Part shown: positions 17,337-27,942 of the stretch, in pieces
Layout of the letters: every line of letters starts with the position of its first letter
How positions within the stretch are numbered: the stretch's first letter is position 1
Made by a program: the position numbers and the translations under genes
Assembly (NCBI GenBank): GCA_963721645.1
Contig: CAVRJK010000002.1
Coordinates: 1,550,001-1,614,000 of the forward strand
Reading direction: 5' to 3'
From: JALZKA01 sp963721645
Lineage (GTDB): Bacteria > Actinomycetota > Thermoleophilia > Solirubrobacterales > 70-9
DNA length: 64,000 bases
Notes under the pieces: generated by a model
Database searches by the model: none
Told to the model about the DNA's origin: nothing
Seen by the model: the letters and a program-made list of their open reading frames with translations, nothing else

Positions 17337-19019
17337 ATGAGTCGCACGCGACCTGCCGTTCGAACTGTGGCGGCGGTGGCGGCGGTGGCGGCAATATCTG
17401 CCGTCACCGCTCCCGCGGCGAGCGCCTTCGAAGTGACGCGAACGGATGACCCTGGCTTGAATACGTGCGAGCCGGGCGACTGCTCGCTCCGCGGCGCCGT
17501 CATCGCGGCCAACGCGGCGTCAGGTTTCGATGTCATCGATGTACCGCCGGGCACTTACACGCTCGAGATCAACCGGCTGGATCCGAACTACTCGCTCCTC
17601 CCCGACGCGTATAAGGGCGACCTCGACATCTCGGAGAACGTCACGATCAGGCCTGCAGTCGGCGAGGGCGAGATCGTCGTCAACGCCAACAACGCGGGTA
17701 CGGACGATCGAGCCTTTGAGACTTCTGCGGGTCTCGGCCTTAACCACGTGACGGTCGTCGGCGGCCACGCTCCTCTTGACGCGAACGGCGTCTCACAGGG
17801 TGGCGGCATCCGCGTGGCCGTTGCTGGAAGGCTCTCGATGCAGCATGGGGGAGTCGTGGGCAACAGCGTCGATCGTCCGAATTCGCAGAACGGGTACGGA
17901 GGCGGCATCTACGCAGAGGGCGCCGTGCAGCTCTCTCATGTGCTCGTCGCTGACAACTCCGCTCGGACGAAGGGGTTCGGTGGCGGCCTCTACGTCCGCG
18001 GCTATGCAACCCTGCCGACCATCCAACAATCCACATTCCGCGACAACGCGGCGTTCGCTGGCGGGGGCATCGCAGCAGCCGACGGGGGTCGGGTGATCTT
18101 CCGCCGGTCACGACTGGCGAGAAACCTGGCGATTGGCGCCGGAGGTGGCGGCGCATTCACGGTGAACGGCGGGGGGATTCTCATGCAGGCGGCGAGCGTC
18201 GCCAACAACACCGCAGCGGGGCTCGGGGGTGGTGTGCGTGCGCTGGAGGCGTCGGCGTCGTTCGAGAACGCAACGGTGACAGGCAACGGCGCGCCCCAGG
18301 GCGGCGGCATTTCCATCAACGATCAGCCCGGAGGGCCCAACGGCGAGCTCTCGCTGATCAATACGATCGTCGCCGGCAACCGCGACTCGGATGCCGCCGA
18401 CGGCACGTTCGAGGATTGCTGGGACCAGGGCGGCGGAAACCTCGTCTCGCACGGCCACAACCTGATGGGCTGGATGCCGAACTGCCTGCCGCAGGGCGGG
18501 CCTCAGAAGGGCGATCAACTGGGAGGCGGTGTCAACGGCGATGAACCCCCGATCCTGCCGCTGCTCTCCACTGAGGCCTACTGGGGTGGGCCCGACAGAA
18601 TCCTGTCGATCGCGCTCCAACCGCAGAGCCCCGCCGTCAACGCAGGCGACGAATCGGAATGCTTTTACGAAGATATCCGCGGTCTACCCATCAAAGGAAA
18701 ATGCGACATCGGGGCTTATGAGCGGGCCCGCTGCGGAGGCGTGATCGTGAACCGGGTCGGCTTGAACGGAGTTGACTCGGCGAGCGAGCCGGATATGGCG
18801 CCAACCGACAATGGCGACGGCATCATGGGCCTTGGTATGGCTGATGAGCTCGCTGGAGGCGGCGGCGATGATGGCCTCTGTGGCGGCGCCGACGACGACA
18901 CGCTCAAGGGCGGCGAGGGAAGCGACGTTCTACTGGGAGGAAAAGGTCGCGATATCTGCGTCGGCGGTCCGGGCCCGGACCGAGCAAAGGGCTGCGAGAA
19001 GACGCGGTCAGTTCCGTAA
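17337..19019 (+). CDS. Secreted CSLREA right-handed beta-helix protein with RTX-like C-terminus
   Basis: Exported 560-residue protein. A signal peptide (residues 1-28, ending APAASA) is followed by the CSLREA-type head VTRTDDPGLNTCEPGDCSLR, then a Gly/Asn-rich parallel beta-helix (about 60-440) with repeating GGGI and VxNN turns. Residues about 490-545 hold hemolysin-type calcium repeats (DDDTLKGGEGSDVLLGGKGR). The tail is DRAKGCEKTRSVP. Start ATG 17337 is one base after the DUF4242 stop. Such proteins are surface-exposed; polysaccharide binding or cleavage is possible, but no catalytic residues can be assigned. The head and tail match the remnant at 9576-9887. Confidence 0.82.
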   Translation: MSRTRPAVRTVAAVAAVAAISAVTAPAASAFEVTRTDDPGLNTCEPGDCSLRGAVIAANAASGFDVIDVPPGTYTLEINRLDPNYSLLPDAYKGDLDISENVTIRPAVGEGEIVVNANNAGTDDRAFETSAGLGLNHVTVVGGHAPLDANGVSQGGGIRVAVAGRLSMQHGGVVGNSVDRPNSQNGYGGGIYAEGAVQLSHVLVADNSARTKGFGGGLYVRGYATLPTIQQSTFRDNAAFAGGGIAAADGGRVIFRRSRLARNLAIGAGGGGAFTVNGGGILMQAASVANNTAAGLGGGVRALEASASFENATVTGNGAPQGGGISINDQPGGPNGELSLINTIVAGNRDSDAADGTFEDCWDQGGGNLVSHGHNLMGWMPNCLPQGGPQKGDQLGGGVNGDEPPILPLLSTEAYWGGPDRILSIALQPQSPAVNAGDESECFYEDIRGLPIKGKCDIGAYERARCGGVIVNRVGLNGVDSASEPDMAPTDNGDGIMGLGMADELAGGGGDDGLCGGADDDTLKGGEGSDVLLGGKGRDICVGGPGPDRAKGCEKTRSVP

Positions 19020-19061
19020 CCGAGCAAGTCGACGGGCGTTTGTGGCCTGCCGCGGCTTTGA

Positions 19062-20447
19062 TCAGGCTGCGCGGCGCGCAGAGGTGCGACTCAGGGCAGC
19101 CCCGAGTGCGGCCCGGATCGTCGCCTGTGGCGCAAGTCCCTCCATCCGTTCCCGCTCAGGTGGGCCGATGACGGGGGCGAGGCCGAACTTCTGCGCCTCG
19201 GCGAGCCGCCTGTCGGGGTGGCCGACCGAGCGCAGCTCACCCGTTAGGCCCACCTCGCCGAAGCAGGCGAGCGGCGTGCCCGAAGCGTCGGAAAGCGGCT
19301 CGCCTCGGTGCGCCGAGACGACGGCGAGCGCGACCGCAAGGTCGGCGCCAGGCTCATCGACCCGAACACCGCCGGCGACGTTCACGAACACGTCGGCGCC
19401 CGCGAGTCCTGGGCCCCCGTGGCGCGCAAGGACAGCGAGAATCATCGCGAGGCGGTTGCGGTCCACCCCGTTCGCGACGCGCCGGGGTGGAACGATCTCG
19501 GTGGGCGCAACCAGGGCCTGCACCTCGACGAGGAGCGGACGTGTGCCCTCCATCGAGCAAAGGACGCATGAGCCGGGCGAAGCCGACGCCTCACCCACGA
19601 ACCGGGCCGACGGATCCTCGACTTCGACGAGCCCGCCACCACGCATCTCGAAGACGCCGACCTCGCTGGTCGCGCCAAAGCGGTTCTTGAGCGCCCTGAG
19701 CGTGCGGAAGCTGCGCTCGCGCTCCCCCTCGAAGAAGAGGACGCAATCGACCAGATGCTCGAGCACCCGCGGTCCGGCAACGGCGCCCTCCTTGGTGACG
19801 TGGCCGACCAGGATCACCGCGGAGCCGATCCGCTTGGCGACCTCGAGAATGGCGTTGGCTGCCTCACGCACCTGCCCGACCGAGCCCGGAGCGCCCGTCA
19901 TCCCGTCTGAGTGGAGGGTCTGGATCGAGTCGATGACGCATGCGTCGGGGCGCTCGGCCTCGAGGGTCGCCAGCACGTTCTCGAGAGATGTCTCGGTGAC
20001 CACCGGAACGGTGAGCGCCCCCTCCCCCAGCCGCTGCGCTCGCATGCGCACCTGCGCCGCAGACTCCTCGCCGGAGACGTACAGCGTCTTTCGGCCCGCA
20101 GCGGCCATGTTGCCGAGCGCCATCCCGGTCAGCGTCGACTTGCCGATTCCTGGCGAGCCGCCCAAGAGAACGAGTGACCCGGGTACCAGGCCGCCGCCCA
20201 GCACGCGATCAAGCTCGTCGATACCGGTCAGAAGCCTCTCTTCGGCGGGCGCCGAGACGTCACGGAGCGCCACCGGCTTCGCGGCCGAACCCTTGACACG
20301 CCCGATGCGTCCGCTTGCGGCAGGCTTCGCCTCCGCCCTGGGCGCCTCGACGAGCGAGTTCCACTCACCGCAGCCGGCGCACTGGCCCGCCCAGCGGAGC
20401 GCCTCGTGCCCGCAGGACTGGCAGACGTATGCGGTGTTCTTCGCCAC
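19062..20447 (-). CDS. radA: DNA repair protein RadA (Sms)
   Basis: RecA-like ATPase that promotes branch migration and processing of recombination intermediates. The 461 residues have the N-terminal zinc finger CQSCGHEALRWAGQCAGCGEW (two CxxC pairs, residues 9-29), Walker A GGSPGIGKSTL near residue 95, the RadA signature KNRFGATSEVGVFEM near residue 250, and a C-terminal Lon-protease-like domain (from about 285) with LAGADVFVNVAGGVRV. It lies between clpC and disA, as in many actinobacteria, although accessory genes now separate all three. Start ATG 20447 is certain from the zinc-finger spacing. Confidence 0.96.
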   Translation of the reverse strand: MAKNTAYVCQSCGHEALRWAGQCAGCGEWNSLVEAPRAEAKPAASGRIGRVKGSAAKPVALRDVSAPAEERLLTGIDELDRVLGGGLVPGSLVLLGGSPGIGKSTLTGMALGNMAAAGRKTLYVSGEESAAQVRMRAQRLGEGALTVPVVTETSLENVLATLEAERPDACVIDSIQTLHSDGMTGAPGSVGQVREAANAILEVAKRIGSAVILVGHVTKEGAVAGPRVLEHLVDCVLFFEGERERSFRTLRALKNRFGATSEVGVFEMRGGGLVEVEDPSARFVGEASASPGSCVLCSMEGTRPLLVEVQALVAPTEIVPPRRVANGVDRNRLAMILAVLARHGGPGLAGADVFVNVAGGVRVDEPGADLAVALAVVSAHRGEPLSDASGTPLACFGEVGLTGELRSVGHPDRRLAEAQKFGLAPVIGPPERERMEGLAPQATIRAALGAALSRTSARRAA

Positions 20448-20486
20448 TACCCCACACTAGGCGTGGGTGCCGACGGATTCGCCCCG

Positions 20487-22325
20487 TCAGCGCTCGCAGT
20501 CTCGCGTTCGGTCGCCCGCCTGACCCCCGGCGTCGCAGGAGTCCTTGCCCGGGCCGCCGTTCAGGCTGTCTCTCGACGGTCCGCCCCTCAGGTCGTCATT
20601 GCCGCCCTGGCCCGCCAAGTCGTCCTTTCCATCGCCGCCGATCAGCTTGTCCGATGCGGATCCCCCGCAAACGACGTCATCGCCGGCGCCTGCACGCACC
20701 TTGTCGGAACCCGCGCCGGAGGCAATCACATCGTCGCCAGGGGTCCCATTCAGAGTGTTCTTGGCGGGTGTCCCGATGATCGTGGCGAGCTGGCCCTTGC
20801 AGAACACCTCCAACGACGCGTCCGTTTCGTCGTCATCGGTCGTCGTCCCGCAGCCCGGGTCGTCGGGAAAGTCGATAAGGAGGTCGCCGTCGTTGTCGAT
20901 GCCGTCAGAGCAGGCGAAAGTCCCTTCGTCTGCCTGCACCTCGAAGGCGCCGATGTCGGTTCCATCTCCCCCGCTCGCATTGGGTTCGTCCGCGAAATCG
21001 AAAGGCCGGGGCTCGCCGCGCTGATCGGTGAAGTCGCTCGTGAGCGTTATCCCGAGAAGGCTCTGAAGGCCCGCTGACCTGAACCCTGCGTCCACGGCGG
21101 GACTCGATCTCTGGATGGCGTGTGTTTCAGTGGAACCGCCGTTCAGCTGCAGCGGCCCAAGCGAGGGATCGCCGCCGATGTCCGTCCCTGCGGTCAGATT
21201 GCAGCTCGCATCCGTTCCGAGGTTGTGTCCCTGGGAGTTGATAGCCGCCGCTCCAGGAGAGATCGCGCAGTTCGACAAGCCCCCACCGTTCGCGACGATG
21301 GAGCTTTGGAGGTAGACCTCCGCCGCCCCGGTCCCTGCGTAGAGATTGCCGCCGCTCGTCGAGTTGTTGCCGGCCAGCGTTACTCCGTTGAGGTCGGTGC
21401 GCCCGGACTGGGCGTGGATCCCACCACCGGTGGCCACGCCGGGAAACCCGCCCTCTCCAGCGGACCCGGGGCTGGTGGCGCTGTTGCCGGAGATCGTCGT
21501 ACTCTCGAGGTTTGCTTCCTTGACTGTCCAGATGCCGCCTCCCGTCGAGTTGCCCCCGTGCCCGCCCGGACTCTTCCCATTGGCGGCGGTGGTCGAGTTG
21601 CCCGAGATAGTTGAGCCGCGGGCGATGAGGGTGCCGGAGGCGTAAATCCCGCCTCCCATCCCGCTCCCGCCGTTTTGAAGGCCGTCCGCCTGTAGCCCCG
21701 CCGCAATGTTGTCCCTGACAGTCGAATCGACAAGGTAGACCGACCCGACCGAGCCGACAAGGATCCCACCACCCTGGGCAAGGAACCCGCGAACCGCGTT
21801 GTCACGCACGGTGACGTCGCGAAGTACGAGCTGCGTGGGTCCTCCGACGGCAACCCCGGCCCCACCGAGCTGTGAGGCGCCACCCGCTATCTCCATGCCG
21901 GCGATCGTGGCCCCGAAAACCTGACCGCTGTTGTTCTGCGCCAAGAAGATCCGGTAGTCCCCTGCGGCCGAAGCCGGGCGGCGGACGGTCAGGTCATCGG
22001 GTCCCGGCCCGGTGATCGTCATCTGCGTGGAGATCGCAAGTTCCGAGCCGGCATCAATAACGCCGGTCACCGAGAAGTCGATCGAGTCCGGACCCGCCAG
22101 GGCGTTGGCCTCCTCGATGGCGGCGCGAAGCGTGCAGCTACCCCCACCGGCGCAAACAGCGTTTCCAGGGTTTGAATCCCCGCTGTCACCAAGCGAGTCA
22201 ACCGTAAAGCCCGCTCCCAGCGCCGATCCCGCGAACATCACCCAAGCGGTGAGCGTCGCGCTCAAGAACAGAGGTGTGCGCCCCGATGGCCCACCCGACG
22301 ATTTCCTTGGCTTCTTCCCTCCCAT
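20487..22325 (-). CDS. Secreted beta-helix protein with DPGC motif and RTX-like repeats
   Basis: Exported 612-residue protein. The signal peptide lies in residues 14-37 (hydrophobic run LFLSATLTAWVMFAGSALGA). A CSLREA-like head SCTLRAAIEEANALAGPDSI near residue 62 leads into a long Asn/Gly-rich beta-helix. Near residue 480 is CSDGIDNDGDLLIDFPDDPG, then CGTTTDDDETD, a calcium-type Asp/Gly block also found in the cell-wall enzyme at 49.8 kb. The last 90 residues are RTX-like nonapeptides (GGDGKDDLAGQGGNDDLRGG) and the tail is DRTRDCER. ATG 22325 was chosen over 22442 because the extra 39 residues look non-coding and would precede the signal peptide. It diverges from the secreted hydrolase gene. 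Confidence 0.8.
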   Translation of the reverse strand: MGGKKPRKSSGGPSGRTPLFLSATLTAWVMFAGSALGAGFTVDSLGDSGDSNPGNAVCAGGGSCTLRAAIEEANALAGPDSIDFSVTGVIDAGSELAISTQMTITGPGPDDLTVRRPASAAGDYRIFLAQNNSGQVFGATIAGMEIAGGASQLGGAGVAVGGPTQLVLRDVTVRDNAVRGFLAQGGGILVGSVGSVYLVDSTVRDNIAAGLQADGLQNGGSGMGGGIYASGTLIARGSTISGNSTTAANGKSPGGHGGNSTGGGIWTVKEANLESTTISGNSATSPGSAGEGGFPGVATGGGIHAQSGRTDLNGVTLAGNNSTSGGNLYAGTGAAEVYLQSSIVANGGGLSNCAISPGAAAINSQGHNLGTDASCNLTAGTDIGGDPSLGPLQLNGGSTETHAIQRSSPAVDAGFRSAGLQSLLGITLTSDFTDQRGEPRPFDFADEPNASGGDGTDIGAFEVQADEGTFACSDGIDNDGDLLIDFPDDPGCGTTTDDDETDASLEVFCKGQLATIIGTPAKNTLNGTPGDDVIASGAGSDKVRAGAGDDVVCGGSASDKLIGGDGKDDLAGQGGNDDLRGGPSRDSLNGGPGKDSCDAGGQAGDRTRDCER

Positions 22326-22447
22326 ACATGTCCACGGCGCATCGCGCGTGGTAGAGCAATCCTTCTCGAAGGCGGGCCAAAAGTCAAGAACTGAAGACCG
22401 CAGGTAACCGGCGCAAGGAACGACGGCGTGGCTCATAATCACGCCTG

Positions 22448-24286
22448 ATGGCTGGGACGTTCGGAAAGGGGTGGGCCGGCGCCGCGCTTGCGGCGTTGGC
22501 CCTGCTTGCCCTGCCGTCCGCGGCGGGGGCCTTCGATCCCGAGCTCGAGGCGAAGAACTTCGCCAAGATCAACGAGCGAAACCAGCACATCGTCCTTACG
22601 CCCGAGTTCCAGGCGCGGCTCACCGAGCAGTCGGCTCAGGACAACGTCGACCTCGCCGAGATCCAGGTGGCCGAGCTCGACGCGGATCTCGCCGACCGTC
22701 GCATCTTCCTCGGCAACGTCTGCTTTCAGCGAAAGCAGCAGTGCTCGGGAGACGTCCGCTTCTACGACTGGGACGGGACCGCGGGAACGCGCACGCCCGT
22801 TCTCTACACGGCTCGCTCGGGAGCAACGATCTCGGGCAACATCTGGGCGACCGAGGAGGGTCCCGCTCAGCGTCCTGCAGTCGTGATCACCAGCGGATCG
22901 GTCCAGGCGCCCGAAACCCTCTACTGGGGCCTGGCGGCAACTCTCGCCTCTCACGGCTACGTCGTCATGACCTACGACACTCAGGGCCAGAGCCGCTCCG
23001 ACACCTTCGGCGAGGGGGTTGACCAGCAGGAGAACGTTCCCGCGCAGCAACCGTCGAACTTCGTCGATGGGACCGAAGAAGCGCTCGACTTCATGCTCTC
23101 GACTGAGGCCGACCCCTACGTACCGCGGGTCAGCTGCACGAGCGGCACCTCTCACGCCCCAAAGCATGAGCGTCGCGTCGCGGCCGGCCTGAACGCCGCA
23201 TTCAATCCCGCATGGGAGCTGGTCGACGACGACCGGATCGGCGTCGCCGGCCAGTCGCTCGGCGCAGCGGCAGTCAGCTTCGTCGGCCAAAAGGACCCTC
23301 GTGTGGACGCGATCGTGGCCTGGGACAATCTCCGGGGTGCCAAAAAGGCCTCGGACTGCTCCTCAGCCGAGCCTTCCCGCGAGGACGCAACGATCACCAA
23401 GCCGGCGCTCGGAGTCTCGAATGACTACGGCATCTCTCAGACCCCCTTCATGGCGGACCCCGACCCGGAAGGCAAAACGGGAGCCTTTCAGGAGTACAAG
23501 GCCGCCGGTGTCGACTCGATGCAGGTGAACGTCCGGGGCGGCACCCATTTCGAGGCCGCATTCATCCCCGGCAGCTTCACCCCCCTCCCACTCGGCGCGG
23601 CAACGCTCCGCGGCAACGATCTGGCCGCCTTCTATACGGCCGCCTGGTTCGACAAGTACGTGAAGTGCCCGGGCGCGGCAAACCCGACCGCCTGTGAAGA
23701 GGATGCCGACGCGCGACTCCTCAGCGATCGCTGGCGCGTCGATGCTCCGAGCGAAGCGGTGGACCTCAACGCCGACCCCAACGTCTTCAGTTTCTACTTC
23801 CGCTCGCGCTTTGACTTCGTCGATGCCGGCGGCACCGAGCAGATCTGCGACGACATGCGGACGGGGTGCTCCAATATGGCGCCGGACGGCGGGCCGGTTC
23901 CCTACTCCTTCGTCGCCGACGCCTTCGACACTTCGGGCGAGCCGCCCGGTGGAGTGAGCTGCAGCCTTCCCCAGCAGGGAACCGACGACCGCGACACGCC
24001 GAGCACGCTGCCTCCCACCGAGTCCGGCGATGCGATTCGCGGCGGCAAGGGCAGGGACCATCTGCGCGGCGGCAAGGGCGACGATTGCCTCTACGGCCAA
24101 AAGGGCAAGGACCGGCTGAAGGGTGAGGACGGCGATGACCGGTTGAGCGGCGGAGGCGGCCGCGACCATCTCACCGGAGGCCCCGGGGCCGACACGCTCA
24201 AGTGCGGGCAGGGTCGCAAGGACGTGGCGAACGCGGATGCGGACGACACGGTCGCCGCATCCTGCGAGCGCGTCCGCGGCCTCTAG
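22448..24286 (+). CDS. Secreted alpha/beta-hydrolase with C-terminal RTX-like repeats
   Basis: Exported 612-residue enzyme. Signal peptide residues 1-28 (ALAALALLALPSAAGA). The alpha/beta-hydrolase core contains the strand VITSGSVQAPETLYWGLAA, the nucleophile elbow GVAGQSLGAAAVSF near residue 267, and a C-terminal catalytic His candidate in RGGTHFEAAF near 365. Residues about 525-590 carry glycine/aspartate nonapeptides (GGKGRDHLRGGKGDD) that would bind calcium outside the cell, and the tail is VAASCERVRGL. An esterase, lipase or dienelactone-hydrolase-like activity on an extracellular substrate is likely. No type I secretion genes are nearby; the signal peptide indicates Sec export. Confidence 0.8.
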   Translation: MAGTFGKGWAGAALAALALLALPSAAGAFDPELEAKNFAKINERNQHIVLTPEFQARLTEQSAQDNVDLAEIQVAELDADLADRRIFLGNVCFQRKQQCSGDVRFYDWDGTAGTRTPVLYTARSGATISGNIWATEEGPAQRPAVVITSGSVQAPETLYWGLAATLASHGYVVMTYDTQGQSRSDTFGEGVDQQENVPAQQPSNFVDGTEEALDFMLSTEADPYVPRVSCTSGTSHAPKHERRVAAGLNAAFNPAWELVDDDRIGVAGQSLGAAAVSFVGQKDPRVDAIVAWDNLRGAKKASDCSSAEPSREDATITKPALGVSNDYGISQTPFMADPDPEGKTGAFQEYKAAGVDSMQVNVRGGTHFEAAFIPGSFTPLPLGAATLRGNDLAAFYTAAWFDKYVKCPGAANPTACEEDADARLLSDRWRVDAPSEAVDLNADPNVFSFYFRSRFDFVDAGGTEQICDDMRTGCSNMAPDGGPVPYSFVADAFDTSGEPPGGVSCSLPQQGTDDRDTPSTLPPTESGDAIRGGKGRDHLRGGKGDDCLYGQKGKDRLKGEDGDDRLSGGGGRDHLTGGPGADTLKCGQGRKDVANADADDTVAASCERVRGL

Positions 24287-24311
24287 CCGACCCGGTCAGC
24301 CCGGTCGGCGG

Positions 24312-25004
24312 TCAGTCGTCAAACGGCCTCTTCCCCTGCCCGCAGCCGGCGCGAGGCTCGCCCACGGCGTTACTGGGCGCGTAGCTGACGCAGACGTCGT
24401 AGGCGAGGTCGCCCGGTGTGCCAGGCAGCAGAACGCTCGCGCGGCTCAGCCCCGGCTCTGCCAGGCGCACGGGCTCGACGGTGGTGAACGGAATCGAGCC
24501 AACGATCTGAGCCTGGATCACAGGTCCGCCGTAGCTGTAAAGGAAAGCGCCTTCGAGAGTGCGCTCAGTGGAATGCCGAAAGGTCGTCGTGAACCGCGTT
24601 CTCCCGCCCTCGGACTCGGCGTCAACCGAGGCAACGGGATCGACGTAGACAGCGCGCGGCTTGGATACCGCCTCGCCCGACTCGGCCACAGCCCGGTACG
24701 AGGTGTTGAACTCGAGCTCCGAGTCCAGAGCGAAGCGCCCCGTCGCGTCGGTGGTCACGTTCGCGACCTCTTTCCACGAGTCGTCGAACGGGTACGGATC
24801 CTCCTCCACGCGCACCTCACGTTCGGCGAGCCCCTCCCCGCCCTGCGTCAGCCTGCCCGTAAGCTCGCGGCGTCGCCGAACCGGACTTTGCGATCTTCGG
24901 TCTCCAGCGCCAGTGCGACGGGGATCCGGTCCTCGAAAGACGGCGAAACGTCCTCCTCCTCGCCGCAACCGGCGACGACGAGGAGCCCGAAAGAAAGGAG
25001 AAGG

Positions 25005-25033
<29 letters not shown>
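24312..25033 (-). pseudogene. Lipoprotein with carboxypeptidase-regulatory-like domain, split by a frameshift
   Basis: The 5' part (ATG 25033) encodes a lipoprotein signal peptide with lipobox LVVAGC, then VRFGDAASLRAG and a stop at 24850. The next frame continues the same domain: RELTGRLTQGGEGLAEREVR, then NVTTDATGRFALDSELEFN, to a stop at 24312. Joining the two near 24855-24875 restores a uniform protein of about 239 residues; one base is missing relative to an intact frame. The pattern (sets up a ratio-free GxLT...TDAxGRF unit) fits a beta-sandwich of carboxypeptidase-regulatory type. Its start overlaps the 3' end of clpC by 29 bases. It could be a mutation, a sequencing error or programmed frameshifting; nothing here favours the last. 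Confidence 0.7.
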
Positions 25034-27584
<2,551 letters not shown>

Positions 27585-27942
27585 CTCTCTGCCTGCCTCT
27601 ATCTCGCCTTGAGTATCGCTCTAGTGGGTGGTCTTGATCAGTGGCCTTCTGGGGGTACGTGTGGGCGCCGCAGGTTCCTAATCCCTTCATCGGCGGTGCA
27701 GTGCCAGCGGATTAGGACCTCCGGGGTTGTGGGACACGAAGCGAGACCGAAGTATATCCGCCGTCCGGCGTCTGAAATTCGCTTCAGTCGAGCGCGATGA
27801 AGGGGCTCCGCAAAGTGCGTCCTTACGGGCTCACTCCTTGCTCTCGTACGCGGAGCAAACCGAAGCCGGCCTTGAGCCGGCTGCACTCACTGCGGGTCGA
27901 TGGGAGTACCGACACCGGGGCCCGAGTGTCAAAGGTCCGTTG
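27585..27942 (-). promoter_or_regulatory. clpC upstream region with a 12-bp inverted repeat
   Basis: This 358-base gap between lysS and clpC holds no gene I can support. It contains one clear inverted repeat: AGGTTCCTAATCC (27672-27684) and GGATTAGGACCT (27709-27720), a 12-bp stem with one bulged base and a 24-base loop. No T-tract follows on the minus strand, so it is not a standard terminator; an operator or mRNA-leader hairpin for clpC is possible. A lone CTTGAGT, half of an HspR site, lies at 27608-27614. Confidence 0.5.

Noticed and set aside
22326..22442. Upstream start for the beta-helix protein at 22442
   Set aside because: It would place 39 odd residues before a good signal peptide and overlap the divergent promoter region.
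24848..24968. Programmed frameshifting in the lipoprotein gene
   Set aside because: No slippery heptamer or downstream pseudoknot is evident, so mutation or sequence error is the simpler reading.
27608..27614. CTTGAGT as an HspR (HAIR) site upstream of clpC
   Set aside because: Only one half of the CTTGAGT-N7-ACTCAAG site is present; seven bases carry little weight.
27660..27730. Possible tRNA from a GGTTC-like T-arm
   Set aside because: No acceptor stem, anticodon arm or consensus T-loop could be formed; the feature is a simple inverted repeat.
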